Shown here: piece after piece, positions 47,201 to 59,399 of the stretch | Layout: the number at the start of each line of letters is the position of its first letter | Numbering within the stretch: the first letter of the stretch is position 1 | Assembly: GCA_000231825.2 (NCBI GenBank) | Contig: JH720304.1 | Coordinates: 29,230-93,229 of the forward strand | From: Tetrahymena elliotti 4EA | Lineage: Eukaryota; Ciliophora; Oligohymenophorea; Hymenostomatida; Tetrahymenidae | Direction of reading: 5' to 3' | Length of the DNA stretch: 64,000 nt | Notes under the pieces: model-generated | The model's database searches: none | Told to the model about the DNA's origin: nothing | The model's input: only the letters and a program-made list of their open reading frames with translations | Program-made: the position numbers and the translations under genes

Positions 47201-50200
47201 TTTACCAAGTAAATTATTCATTTGCTCTAATATAACATTCTTTTTACGAGACATTCCAAATTCGTTAAAAGAAGTTTAGGCCGGACCTTCGCTTATAGAA
47301 GGTAGTTAATTTTAAGATATAGTAAATGAATTTGATGTTTAATTATGAGAAATATCATCAAATGTTTTATTTTGAATAAATGTATTATTTTGAGAATAAG
47401 CAGCAACTCTGCTTTTTTCATAGCCAAAATTTTATGAATATTCATCTAGATTATTAAATTAAACTTTTTTTACTAAATCTTAGTCCAGTTCAAGATTTTA
47501 AAGGTCAGCTAACGTTTCTATAATATTTTCTAGCTTATTCTTTTCAGGTCTATTCTTTTCTGCAGCTGTACCATCTTATGAATTTTCGTCACTATTTTAT
47601 TTTCCATATTTATTATTTTAGTTTTGTGTTTCATCATAATTTTCTTCTACCCTAGGAGATTTCAATAAATACTGAGGATGATTAGAAATATTATTTGAAG
47701 TTTTAGGAATAAAATTTAGAGATTAGACAGAAAGTTAATTTTCTGATTTACTTGAGTTGTTTTATTATTTATTATTTTGTTAATCATTACTTGTTTTATT
47801 GTTTTAATTTATTTAAGCTTATGTTGCAAAATTTTTGAAGTGGCTGTACTATTCTTTATTCCTATTAGATCTAGGCTTAGATCCTGGAGTTGAATCATCT
47901 CTTAAATCTTAGCTAAAGTTGATTACCTCAAATTCTTAGAATTCATCATTTACTGACTACATAGTGCTTTATCTATTCTCTGGAGTTGAAGGATTGAATT
48001 CTCTTTTCTTTTAGTACTTTTAATATATCAATTTTTTTTAATGAACTCTAACATTATCATCAAAATTATCAGCTTACTTACCATTATTTTATATTTTGCC
48101 TGAGGTATATTTTTATGCGGGACTATTATAATTTGCATTTTATTTTATGTTTTATTTTTCAACATTTTCTGTACTATTTATATTAGTTAGGGTTTTACTT
48201 CCAAATAAAGAGAATTCATTTGGCTTCTGCTATTTACCATTAATCACTTTACCATTTTCACTACGCTCATTTTTAGGTGAAATCTTTTTAGAGGGAGATT
48301 TATTTGACTTATAATTTTGAGCATTATCAAATGTTTTGAAGAATTACTTATTTGAAAAATCTTAGTATTTATTTTTATTTTCATTAGTAGTTTGTTTATC
48401 TTAATTATTTATTTTATTTTAAGCTTAATTACTTCCTCCTGTTGTACTACTTGATTAAGTATTTTGATAAATTACTGACATATCATTCTGATTTAAATAT
48501 AAAAATTTAGATAAATCTGTATTAGAATTTGCATTCATTTCGTTGGTATAAATTGTTGTTTATTTACAAAGAGTAGAAGTTGAAGAACTATTTTGAGTGT
48601 TTAAATTGCGAGACTTATTAGATACCTCATATCTACCTTCAGATTGATTAAAGCTTACATTTTAAATATAATTTTAAACATTAAAGGCTGAATTATTATT
48701 TCCTTATGATTAATTTTGTTGACTGAATAATTAATAAGAAGGAATCTAAGTGGCAGAACCTGTTTACTAATATCTAGCTTCAGAGTGAGTTCTTTATTCA
48801 TTTCCTTTTATTTTATTAATCTCTTATTATCTAAGAGGATTACTTGATGTGGTATCAATCAATTTATTATTACTTTGACCATAGTTATTCAAGGTGTAGT
48901 AGTAATCTGGAACTTTAGAACTAATCGATACACTTTTTTGATGATGGCTTTTTATGCTTCTTGCAGAAATATTTCCATCATTTTATTAATTTTGTGATTA
49001 CTTATTAGGTTGGTTTTAAGATTCTTAGTTTGGTTTTTGATTTGGTTATTCTGCTTTTTTATCAAAAAGATCTATTGTAACATATACAGGTTAAATGTTG
49101 TTTGGTTCCTTCTTTTATTATTCCTAAGTCTATTAATTAAAACTATTGTACTTGCTTTCATTACCTTAATTACTATCTTTCTTATCAACATAATTATCAG
49201 CAAAATTTTAGGCTGAATTAAATTAAGTATTACTCATTAAATCTAAGGCTGAAGTTGATCTATTATAAGTATTGGCAGTACTAAAAGCGTAGTTTGATTA
49301 AACTTATTAAACTCCAGTAGAGTTATTGTTTTGTTAAAGTAGATTGTTTTGGCTAAAGGGAATGGAATTGCTTGATACACTTCTTTCTTAGCGTGCAGAG
49401 GATATTGATGGTATATTCGAGATATTTTGATCGTATTACTAAGCTTCTTAATTTATTATATCTTTTTAACTATTAGCAGTCTTCTTTTAAAGATATTATT
49501 TGATTTGCTGTTCAAAAAAATCAGCTATCTATTTCTTGTAAACACCATTTCTTTCTTCATTATGATCACCTGTAATCATTTTAATTTATGAAGGACCTTT
49601 ATAAAGAGATTGTAATTTTTTTGGATGCTCTTATTTGACTAATCTATCTTCTGCTGATGTCACAAAAATAGCTGGTATATCAATCTTTCCTACTATTTTG
49701 GTTAAATCAAGCTGATCAAGTCTAAAACCTGCTCTTTCCTAAATTGAATTGTTAATAATACTTAACAATCCTTCAATTATAAAGCCTGGAAGAGAAATTT
49801 TTTAATCAGCTATCTCTAAAGCCAATTATTTTAAATTTGAAAAAGGACTATCTAAAACCAAAGCAGCAAAATCTTAATCTGTTGACGCATAGAGAAGTGT
49901 AGTCACAGCTCCCATACTATTTTTTAAAAAATATATTAATAAATACGAATCTAACACTAATATGTTAATCATTTCTGTTTCTCAATATTGGATAATGAAT
50001 GTAAATAAAAACTTGCTATTCTAATGTAAGAACAAAGTTAGTCATGGCTAAAAAATAAAAAAAGAAGAAAATTTTATGTTACTGAATTCAATTCTTCATA
50101 AGTTATCAAGAATTTTTTTGTGATTGGAAATAAATCAAATTATATTAGCAATTAATTTAATCGCTTAATTAAATTTATACGTTGATAGAATAGGAAACAG

Positions 50201-51703
50201 AGATATTGAATTTTTCCTTTGGTGAACTGAATGAAAATATAGGTGAAAAAAAAAAAGTGAGGAGGAAAGAAAATTCAGGTTTTACTCAGTATTAAGTTAC
50301 TCAATATTTTTTATTGGTTTTTTACCAGTAGTAAATGTCTAATATTTTTTCATAGTAATTCTGCCAAATAAGATGGTTAATTACATATAAATAAAAAATT
50401 ATTTATTGTCCTTAATAAAAAATTCTTGATGGGAGTATTTTGACAGCTTCCAAAAAAGAGATATTTTAATTATTTAAATTGGCTGAAAAGGTAAATTATT
50501 AATAAATTGAATGGAAAATATTAAAAATAAAATTATAAAAATCTATTTTGAAGTAAATCTAAAAATCAAGAATCAGTGAAATTTCAATTTCAACTGATAT
50601 TTCTTTTTCCTGATTAAAATTTTGACTGATAATTGATTAAATCACATTTTCAGTGTTAAATACAACTGAATACTAATTAATTTACTTAAGGAAATATTTA
50701 TTCTCAAATCCATACTGAATACTCTTATGATTTTAATTTTACATCATTATCCAAAAATAAATTCTTTATTTTTCAAGAACATTTAAAGTATTTTCTATCA
50801 TTATTTTTGTTTATGATTCTTTAGAATTTTTAAATTTTGATAGGAAATGTGCTCGATGACTATTTTATTTTTTTACTTTTTTAAAATTCAGCTAAGGCCT
50901 ACCTATTTGGCTAGCATTTAAAATTACAAGAAAAGTTTTATCTGCTGTGCTTATAAGCTTTAATATGAAATGTTAATATACCTTCTTCCAAATAAACTTA
51001 GTGATGTTATCTTTGGCTGGTCTCTTAAGTATTTTACAATATCTGCTAGATCATTTTGTTCTTTAAATCCTAATGTTACATATTCTCCTTCACTCATACC
51101 ACTGCCATAAAAATCAAAGCAAAAAAGACCTATACCTCTCTAGATAAAGTGATCTAGATATGGTACAGCGTCTAATCTACACCCACTATTTCCATGACAA
51201 TAAATGATACATGGAAATCTATTGGAGTCTCCTGGGGGTTCATTTGATACTATTTTGCTTATATGTAGTGGTTCGTATAAAGAACATTTAATTATTTTGT
51301 TGTCCCTATTTTTTAACTCTATATCCTATCTGTATGCTCTATATTCTTTGAATTATTGGCGTTTAGGACCTTTTAAATATAATCAAATGAAAATGCATTA
51401 ATATAGCTTTAATTAGATTTTTTTAAGATAAATATAAGCTCTATTTGGTCATTTGTTTGCTTATAAGCTATTTAAAAAATTCATTTTCCTAAATTGTTTT
51501 AAATTTAATGCATTTTTCTAATTATATATTTAGTGCTTCTTTTGGTGATAATTCTTTAGAAGTTGCTCATAAACTTACAAAAGTGCTACTCTGGAAAACT
51601 AAATATTTTCAAAAGCAAAATAATTACCTAAGTCAAACTCTGAGTAAGTTTATCTAGTTGGTCTTATAAATGCCTTCCATAAACTTTCATAATTAGAAAA
51701 CAT
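44201..51703 (-). CDS. Alpha/beta hydrolase with giant Q/N-rich tail
   Basis: Three exons (51628-51703, 50982-51369, 44201-49916) give 2059 residues in a continuous frame. The introns are 258 and 1065 nt. Residues ~1-290 are a serine hydrolase of the S33/ABHD17-like type. The N-terminus has the motif Ile-Arg-Pro-x-Arg-x3-Tyr-Ser-x2-Asp-Leu-Gly-Pro, His-Gly at 84-85 supplies the oxyanion hole, and Gly153-Arg-Ser155-Met-Gly157 is the nucleophile elbow. Asp245 (Ser-Ala-Glu-Asp-Arg) and His273 (Gly-Asp-His) complete the triad. The Ser155 codon is split by the long intron. From ~300 to the end the protein is low-complexity, with Gln and Asn dominant plus Ser/Thr/Tyr, and without repeats of fixed length. 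The tail is encoded by one 5.7-kb exon free of TGA. Relatives of the hydrolase act as acyl-protein or lipid esterases; the substrate is unknown. The tail may drive condensation or anchoring. Confidence 0.85.
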
Positions 51704-54365
51704 GGTTCTATCTGATCAAAATGAGTATTACCTACTTATTTTGTTTACCTTTTTTAAGTCCTTTTTTAAATACTCTTTTATTGTATGTATGTATAAATGA
51801 ATGTAATAGTATTAGTGTTATTCTGTTTCTTAATATTATTCCCTATTCCCTATTAATTATTAATTAATTAATTATAAAACTAATTGATTTGCTTACTTTT
51901 TTCTATTAATCAAACTCTGAATAATATGAATATAAAGTATCTCCTTTGTTCTTTTAATATTTGAATATTGGTAAGTAGTTTTTTAACAATAATGTTTATT
52001 CTTTAAAAATTAACTATTTATACACTATTTTGGGTAACACAGACTATCAATAAATAATTTGATTTATTTTTGATGTGTATCTAAATATTGGTTGATTCTA
52101 CACCTTTTTTTTATAGATGTATTATTCGCTGATCAACTTTTAATAAGTAAAATTTCTTCTCCTTCTTCTTATTTGTATTAATTCACTTATTTAATTAATC
52201 TAATCATAAGGAATTTTATTTCTTGACCTATTTTAATTATTGGCTTATATTGATCTCCTTACAAAAAATTATTCTTATATACAAAATAATGTGGTATCTT
52301 AATTGGTATGAATTTAATTTTTTTATTTATTTAATTAATTTAGAAGTTTTACCTACAATTTTCATTGATTTTTTAAATTTTCCTTACTAAATTTTGAATA
52401 TTCACTTTCTTTTCTTTTTAGTATGAAAATTTATTTAACTTTTAATGGATTTCAATTTATTCATTAAAATAATAATATCCATTAAATACTTTAATTTTTC
52501 CACTTGTTTATTCTTTTAGTAGTTGAAGCTAATATTATCATTACTTTCATCCATTCATTTCTTTTATCTAATTTCAAATTTAAAAATAGTATCTTTCATA
52601 CACCAAAAATAAATAATTTATTCTTAATATTTAGTAAGCTTGCAATCCATAATTTTTTTATCTAGCCAGAGAAAAAAAGATAAATAAATTTGATACCATC
52701 CTTAATACAATTAACAAAATTAGCACATTAAAGTAAAAATAAAAATTTATTATAAGCTTTTAGAACAAGAAAACTAGTTATAAAAATATCAAAACAAGAA
52801 AGAACTTTTTTTAATTATAAAATGCTCCAAAGATATTTGTTTATCCAGTAAAAGTAAATTTTTTATATTTAGAATATTTCTAATTAATAAAATATTTGTA
52901 CTGGTTAACTATTAAATTACTATCTTTAATGTAAATCTATCTTAATAATTATTTACTCATTTTAACTTTGTTTTAATGCAGTATAAATTAGCATGCTGGG
53001 GTGGCTAATCAAAATGAATTGTTAAATTTATAATTGTTCATTTTATGATTTGAGAATTAATTCATATAAAATTAAATGAAAATTAATATTATCTATTCAG
53101 GAAAGAAATAATAATCCATTAAAAATTTGGGTAGTATCTTCTTTCTTATCTAGAAATCCTCATAAGGAGAAGAATTTATTAATAAAAATATGTAAATTTA
53201 AAATTTAGTGTTAATTAATTAAAAATTAATATTTTTCTTTTCATTTCAAAAGCCTTCAAATTCCTACCTGATGTGATCGCTCCAATTTTAGAATTTCTTT
53301 TATCTATTCTTAAAATTCAGAAAGTGATTTTTTTAAGAAATTAGATAGAAATTATACTTAAATATTATAAAACTCTGTTAACTTTATGTATTAATCATAT
53401 ATTATTTGATAGGGTTAATCTTTAAAAATATTTATCACCAATTCAACCTAAATAAATTGATTTTAAAATCATTTAAAAACAAGTTTTGTGGTTAACATAA
53501 ATATAGTTTTTTTACATAATCAATTATAAAATATCCTTTTTCTTATCAAATAAAATTCCTAGTACTGACTATAATTTAATTGGTGTATTTAGTTTTATAT
53601 TATATAAATTGTAAACTTTTTATAATTTTCAGCCTCAAAAAATGCACTTTTGTCTAATTTACTTAAATATTTTATCAATTTAAATTTACTTTTTGTAATG
53701 CTGAATAGTTTTAAATTATGATGAATTGTTTTAAAAATATATTAATTTCTGGTTTTCTTAAATATCTTAATTATTAATTAATTATCTCTTTAAGAATTCT
53801 TAATCAAATCATATAAAATATTTTTAATACTTTGAAAACACTGTTTTTTATTTATTCCTCTTTATTTTATAAATTTACTATTTAAAGAGTATTATTATTT
53901 TGACATTATTAAATTTACTTAAATTCATCTAATTTTTTACAAGCCAAATCTTTTAAGATTAATCTAAATTGCAGCGTAATAAATAAGTAAATCCATAAAT
54001 TAAACATGTTTTTAAGAGATCAATTTTATGTTTTCAAATTTAGGAAAAAATTTAATTCTTGACTTATTTTCTTCATCAATCAAAAGTGAAAAATACTACT
54101 CTGATACATTTTTGTCACTATAAAAGGTTTTCAAGCATCTAAAGAAAATCAAATAAAAATGAAAGTATTACTATTTCTCATGTTGTATTTAATTTAGATT
54201 TTATGAAGATATTCTTGGTAAAAATTTTTTTAATTTTTATGATAGTTTTAATTGTGTGATAGTGTTGATAAAGTTTCGAGTGATCAATAAGATTTAACTC
54301 CTGCGAAAAAAATATGAAAAAAAATAAAATAAACAAAATTAGTTGAAATTTTTTTTTTTTCGTTT
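51704..54365. other. Long AT-rich intergenic region
   Basis: 2.7 kb without a supported gene. Short repeats such as 'tatgtatgta' near 51785 and 'taattaattaatta' near 51860 occur. This should include the promoter of the hydrolase gene at its left end and 3' sequence of the ADF-like gene at its right. No other feature was seen. Confidence 0.5.
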
Positions 54366-54851
54366 TCATGTCTCAACTGAGAGCTCAGTATATTTTTAGA
54401 GTAACCACAAAAGTTCATCTTTTTGATTAGACCTAAATACTCTGCTCACACCATATATTTAACTCCTAATAATTTCATATGCTGCAGAGTAAAGCATCTT
54501 AGTTGATACTCTTGCAGAGTCGGGTATAAAAAGAATGAAGACATATCCTCTTCTTTCTGAAATATAGTATAAAGCAAAAATAGGTTAAGAATTACTGAAT
54601 CTATCTATTAATTATTCAAAATTAATATCCCCGCTACCAAAAGTTTCTCCAACTACTATTTCATTATTATTTATGATCTTAAAAGTAACTGCAGAGTATT
54701 CTTGTGCTCTTAATTTCATAAAAGCTTCTATGCATTAAGAATTAACAGACGCTGTTTATTAGGGTTATTTTTTAATTTTTTTGCATTAATATGTTCCAAA
54801 AAAACCTATCAAAACAATAAGCAGTATCAAAATATTACAGAGATTTTTCAT
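54366..54851 (-). CDS. ADF/cofilin-fold protein with N-terminal membrane segment
   Basis: A single exon of 161 codons. Residues ~6-21 are strongly hydrophobic (Ile-Leu-Ile-Leu-Leu-Ile-Val-Leu-Ile-Gly-Phe-Phe-Gly) behind Met-Lys-Asn, either a signal peptide or a signal anchor. From ~36 the ADF-homology fold is readable: Cys-Ile-Glu-Ala-Phe-Met-Lys-Leu, Thr-Phe-Lys-Ile-Ile, Glu-Ile-Val-Val-Gly-Glu, Ile-Phe-Ala-Leu-Tyr-Tyr with Glu-Arg-Arg, Phe-Ile-Leu-Phe-Ile-Pro-Asp-Ser-Ala, then Lys-Met-Leu-Tyr-Ser-Ala (the actin-binding helix) and a C-terminal helix. Ordinary cofilins are soluble, so the leader is odd. It could tether the domain to a membrane facing the cytosol or send it into the secretory path. 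The phosphorylatable Ser near the N-terminus of classical cofilins is replaced by the leader region. Confidence 0.8.
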
Positions 54852-55903
54852 CTTTTAGCTTTTATCAATTTTTTTTATAAAAAATAATTATAACTTTAAG
54901 TTATCCACTCAAATTTTGATTAATTTAATAACTAAAGTGTTTAAAAACGAAATAAATTTAAAACATGTTTTTTATTTAAAAATCAAAAAGAGATAAATCA
55001 ATTTCACAACAAGTTTTTTGCTCCCTATAATTAGTTTTCAACATTTTTCTTTAAATTAAAAAATAGTTTAAATTATTAACATTTTAGAATGACTAAGTAT
55101 GTCTTATTAAATTTACTCAACAGATTACTAACAATTAATTCTTTTTTACTCATTCCAATATTCAAAAATTTAAGTGTTTGTTCAAAAAAAGACAAAAAAT
55201 TGATATTTTAATGAATTAATTAATTTGTGTAATCCAAAAACATCTTTTCTAAAAAAGATTAAAAAAAGTAAGTTAAGAAATTTTTTTTACAACTTGATAT
55301 ATTTCACTGTTACTGTTGTTTAGTTAAATAGATCTTTATTTTAGATTCTATAAAATCCTAAGATAAGAAAGAATTAAAACTTAATTAGATAGACTAAAAA
55401 CAATGAGAAAATCATTCAATTAATTCTTTATTTTATGGAACTTTAATTTACTCTAAAAAGGCTAAACTTTTAAAAAATGAAAAGAATTTAAGTTCATTGA
55501 ATTATCTCAAAATAAAAATTTCATTTAGAATATAATTTAATTTGCTTTCTTAAAAAATAGTATTTATTTGTTATAGTTAGTTCTATTTCTTCTATCATTT
55601 TTACTAAAATAATTATTTATTTCTTTGAGGGATTATTTACCTATTTTATCAAAATAAAAAAAATATTTTTATACATTTTGAGTATTTGAAGGTATGTATG
55701 TGTATGTAAACAATATATGTAATGTTTAATATAGTTTATTTAAATTTAATTAAATTTTTGATATTTTTAAAATAAATATAATTTTATTAACTAACTAACT
55801 ATTATTATTATCAAACAAACGATTTTTAAGAAATCTAAATATCCTCTTCAAATAAATAATTTATTAATTTTCTGTTGATCAAAATTAATTAATTTTGTTT
55901 TAA
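54852..55903. other. AT-rich intergenic region
   Basis: About 1 kb of AT-rich spacer between two minus-strand genes. No feature was recognised apart from short AT repeats. Confidence 0.4.
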
Positions 55904-56998
55904 TCATGAAAAAACTGATTCTAAATCTACATTATATTCTTTTCTGAATTTATCTAGTGAGTTACAACTTGTATTTTTAAGAGATTATAGTTTATTATTA
56001 TAATATGTTTTATCATTTTCAGTACGAGCTGCTTAGAGCTAAACAGTTAATTATTTTTTGGTTTGCTCATATTAGAAACACTATTCCTTTAACTTTTATA
56101 CTGATTCTGATTCTATTTATCTTTCTATATCTTTTAACCACGTAGGCTCTGCCTTCATTTTATCAATAAATCCTTATGCTACATAATAGTTAATATGTAG
56201 TTATTTAGTTTCTCTCTTTATATCATAAGATTTAGAGTACTCCATTGAATAAAGAGGGCTCTAAGAAGCTAAATTATTGAAGAATATGCTAAAGAAAAGT
56301 AAAAACAAAGGTAAAAGCTACAATAGAGAAAATAATTTATTCTTATTTTATTGCTATGATTATGATTTTTATCCATTTTCTTATTGTGGTTATTATTGCT
56401 GTCTTTGGTGTTACTAAAATACATATTCTTCCCCATTTTCATCATTTTCATGATGATTTCTATGCTAATTTCTGCTAGATTATCTCTAGCCTTATACATT
56501 TCTTCTTTATTATTACTAACCCATTTGATTAAAGATCTCAAATATAGTAGGCATTCCTCCTGCGTTCATGGGGTTGCCTCCAAATGATGTGTAAAAAACT
56601 TGTGCTCCTCCAGGTCCTGTTGCTCTAAAACTTGCTTAATCAAATTAAAAAAAGGGATTTCTATTTCCAAAAAGCTTTTCAAAGAGATTTTCAGCAGAAA
56701 TATCATCATGGAATTACTAACGATAATGATGATAATGCTATTCAGGTTCTTCGTCACCATATCTATCATAAACTGCTCTTTTATCAGGATTTGTTAAACA
56801 ATCATATGCTTATGCAATTTTTTTGAATACTTCCTTTGATCCTTCAGCTTTATTCTTATCTGGATGGAATTTTAATGCCAATTTTTTATATGCTTTTTTG
56901 ATTTATTCTTGATTTGCATCTTTAGGTACACCAAGCAATTCATAAAAATCTTTGATTTTCAAATATTTTTTTACTTCATCAATTTGCTCTTGGGACAT
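55904..56998 (-). CDS. Membrane J-protein, DNAJB12/DNAJB14 type
   Basis: A single-exon ORF of 364 codons, near human DNAJB12 (375). The J-domain spans residues ~17-82 with His45-Pro-Asp47, which stimulates Hsp70 ATPase. A Phe/Gly-containing linker follows (Ala-Thr-Gly-Pro-Gly-Gly-Ala, Phe-Gly-Gly-Asn-Pro), then a Gln/Asn-rich stretch. A single membrane segment lies at ~221-239 (Leu/Phe-rich). A C-terminal domain of the DUF1977 type carries Ser-Pro-Leu-Tyr-Ser-Met-x-Tyr-Ser, Asn-Tyr-Tyr-Val-Ala, Trp-Leu-x3-Glu-Arg-Gln-Ile-Glu and a late Cys. Known relatives sit in the ER membrane with the J-domain in the cytosol and serve ER-associated degradation of membrane proteins. The start is the first ATG (56996-56998), close to the J-domain. 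Confidence 0.92.
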
Positions 56999-58560
56999 TT
57001 TATAATAAATCTACTATTTTTAAACTTCTAAGACTAATTTTAAATTGAATTTTAGGCTTATTGAGAAAGTTAAACTTATACGAATGAAGAAATAAAATAA
57101 ATAAATTCAGAATTTTTAAATTAAATTTTTTTCTTTCTTTTTTGCTTTTAAATAATTATGCAATTTGTTTTTCAAAACATGAACAATTCTATTCAAATTG
57201 CAAATAATTTACTATAAATTGTTTATAATTCATTTATACATTTACATTTGATTTGAACAAAAATAATTAACTCTACAAATAAAGTGAACATTTAAACACA
57301 AAGAATTAGATTCTATTTAGAATATTATTATTTATGGGATGCTAATATATCACTTGCTTTTCTTGTGATAGATATGATAAACATGTGTGAAAAAGTTAAC
57401 TTATTGCTATATTGATTAACTTATCAAAAATATAGTGATCATAAATTAGCTATTTACATTATTTGATATAAAGTTTCTAATATATGTTAGTCTTTAGATA
57501 TATTTGATGAGATGTTACTAATATTAATTTATCTCTATATTTTTCTTACTATACTAACTTACTATAAATTATTAATTTAAAAAGTTTTGTAATTTATGGT
57601 TATTATTTTATGATTAAAGATAACTAAATATATATTTATAAAATTAACATATGTAATTAATTAGCTTTTAAATAATAAATACCATATTTTAGCTTTTAAC
57701 ATATCTTTTACAAAAAATAGGTTACTTAACTTTCACTTATTCAAATAATAATAATAAATTGATGTTTGTTTGATTTAAAAAATTGAATAATTATGAAACG
57801 TTTTAGGTATATATTTGAGCTGATATTATTTTTTAATATCATTTTATTGATGAGAATAATTTTTATTCTTTTTTGTATCGTTAGAATAGATTTATTTACA
57901 GATAAAAAATGTAAATAACTATTACACCAATTTTTATCAATTATTTAGTCTTCTAAATAAAAAAATTTACTTAGCTTGATTAGATTTAGTGATTAAAACA
58001 ATCTTATATTATTTTCTTAATTTTTCAAAAAAATGGATACACAAAATCAAAATCTTAAATAAATATAGAAATTTTTATTTTGTAATAAGCAGAGAGGGTT
58101 GATCTCATTTTATAAAACCTTTTGTTTTATAACTTAGATTTATTTTTATCAGTAAAACTTCAAAAAAAAGCTAAACTAATAGAATTGATTTGAGAAATGC
58201 AATTCTTTTAAATTTCAATTTTTTGGATAGAAAATTTGTTACAAGCAAGCTGCAACATGCTTGTACTGTAAAATGGAGTGTTTCTGAAGGGTTTATTTGA
58301 ATTATTTTGAATGAGAGAAAATGGAGTGTTATTGAGACATTTTTATCGCATTTATATTTAGCTGAGTGATTTTGATTAGATCTTTTTTTTCATAGAATTT
58401 TGTTAATCTTTGGAATCTAATTAAAATTTTTGGAGAGAGAGAGAAAATTTACCAAATACACAAAATTATATAGTTTAATTTATAGCCAATAGTTAAAAAT
58501 TTATTAATTTTTCATAGAATAATCCTACTTAATTTTTATAAAAAATATAGCTTTAAAGTA

Positions 58561-58734
58561 ATGAAGGATTATTTGCTAATATTATTAGACATTGAGGAGA
58601 AAAGATTAATTCGTATTTGGAAATTAACATCAGTGGCTTTTATTAAGCATAAAAAAATAAAACAGTATAATTTAGCTAATTTTTTAGATCAGCAAAACAT
58701 ATTTTATTCTGAATTTGATTTTGGTGTAATGTGA
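58561..58734 (+). CDS. Small uncertain ORF
   Basis: 57 codons: Met-Lys-Asp-Tyr, a Leu/Ile run, Asp-Ile-Glu-Glu-Lys-Arg, Trp-Lys-Leu-Thr and an aromatic C-terminus, ending at TGA. The composition is slightly more coding-like than its surroundings, but there is no motif and it may be chance. Confidence 0.2.
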   Translation: MKDYLLILLDIEEKRLIRIWKLTSVAFIKHKKIKQYNLANFLDQQNIFYSEFDFGVM

Positions 58735-59082
58735 GCTGATATTTTTTTTAATTAGATTAATTTATTAAATTGATGGTATCACAACTGAAAACTAGAAAAT
58801 GGTCTTCATATCATGAAATATCTTCAAAAAATAGTAAAATGTTGACAAAAGAGACACAAAATGCTAATTTAATAGATGTTAGTTAATAGCAAGTATTTGG
58901 GTATAAATACATAATAATGATAAATAGTAAACAAAAAATACAAACATAAAAACATGGTTTTAATCAAAAAATTAATTGGAAACCAATCACTAATTTTTTT
59001 CATTCACCTATTTTTGGAAAGCCTTAAAAAATATATTCTCACATGTTGGTCTATTATTAAGAAAAAATAAAGGAAATCAAAA

Positions 59083-59277
59083 ATGATAATTATTAATTTT
59101 TTAGAAAAAAATAAACCTTCAAAGAAAGAGAGCGAAATTGACAATATTATAAACAAGAGTGAATTAAATAAAAATAAATTAAAAAAAGCACCATTAGTAT
59201 AATTTATATTATTAAAATTGCTCTAAAAAAAGAAAGTAATAAGACTGAACTATTTAATATATTTATAAATATCTTGA
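59083..59277 (+). CDS. Small uncertain ORF upstream of RING/TRAF gene
   Basis: 64 codons, Lys/Asn/Glu-rich, with Lys-Pro-Ser-Lys-Lys-Glu-Ser-Glu near the start. It ends 123 bp before the start codon of the RING/TRAF gene. It could be an upstream ORF in its 5' leader or chance. Confidence 0.2.
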
Positions 59278-59399
59278 AGAGAATTAAGTGATCAAATTAT
59301 TAAAAAATAAATAGAAGAAGATATATAAAGAGCCCATTCATATCTCTTAGTTAAGAAAAACAACACAAAAATTATACTGATATTTTTACAAATTGAAAA

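Larger units (their letters stand above)
56999..59399. other. Long AT-rich intergenic region
   Basis: 2.4 kb between divergent genes. 'aaaatggagtgtt' is repeated at about 58270 and 58319, and 'acaagca...tgcttgt' near 58240-58264 forms a 7-bp stem. Two small ORFs are listed separately. No RNA gene was recognised. Confidence 0.4.

Noticed and set aside
41974..49216. Several plus-strand ORFs of 60-73 codons (for example 41974-42195, 42955-43137, 46762-46959, 49010-49216)
   Set aside because: All lie opposite the two large Q/N-rich minus-strand genes and are Phe/Leu/Ile-rich antisense shadows.
56600..56700. A frameshift in the T-run of the DNAJB12-type gene
   Set aside because: Recounting the homopolymer (seven bases) keeps the J-domain and the downstream Gly-rich region in one frame, so no shift is needed.
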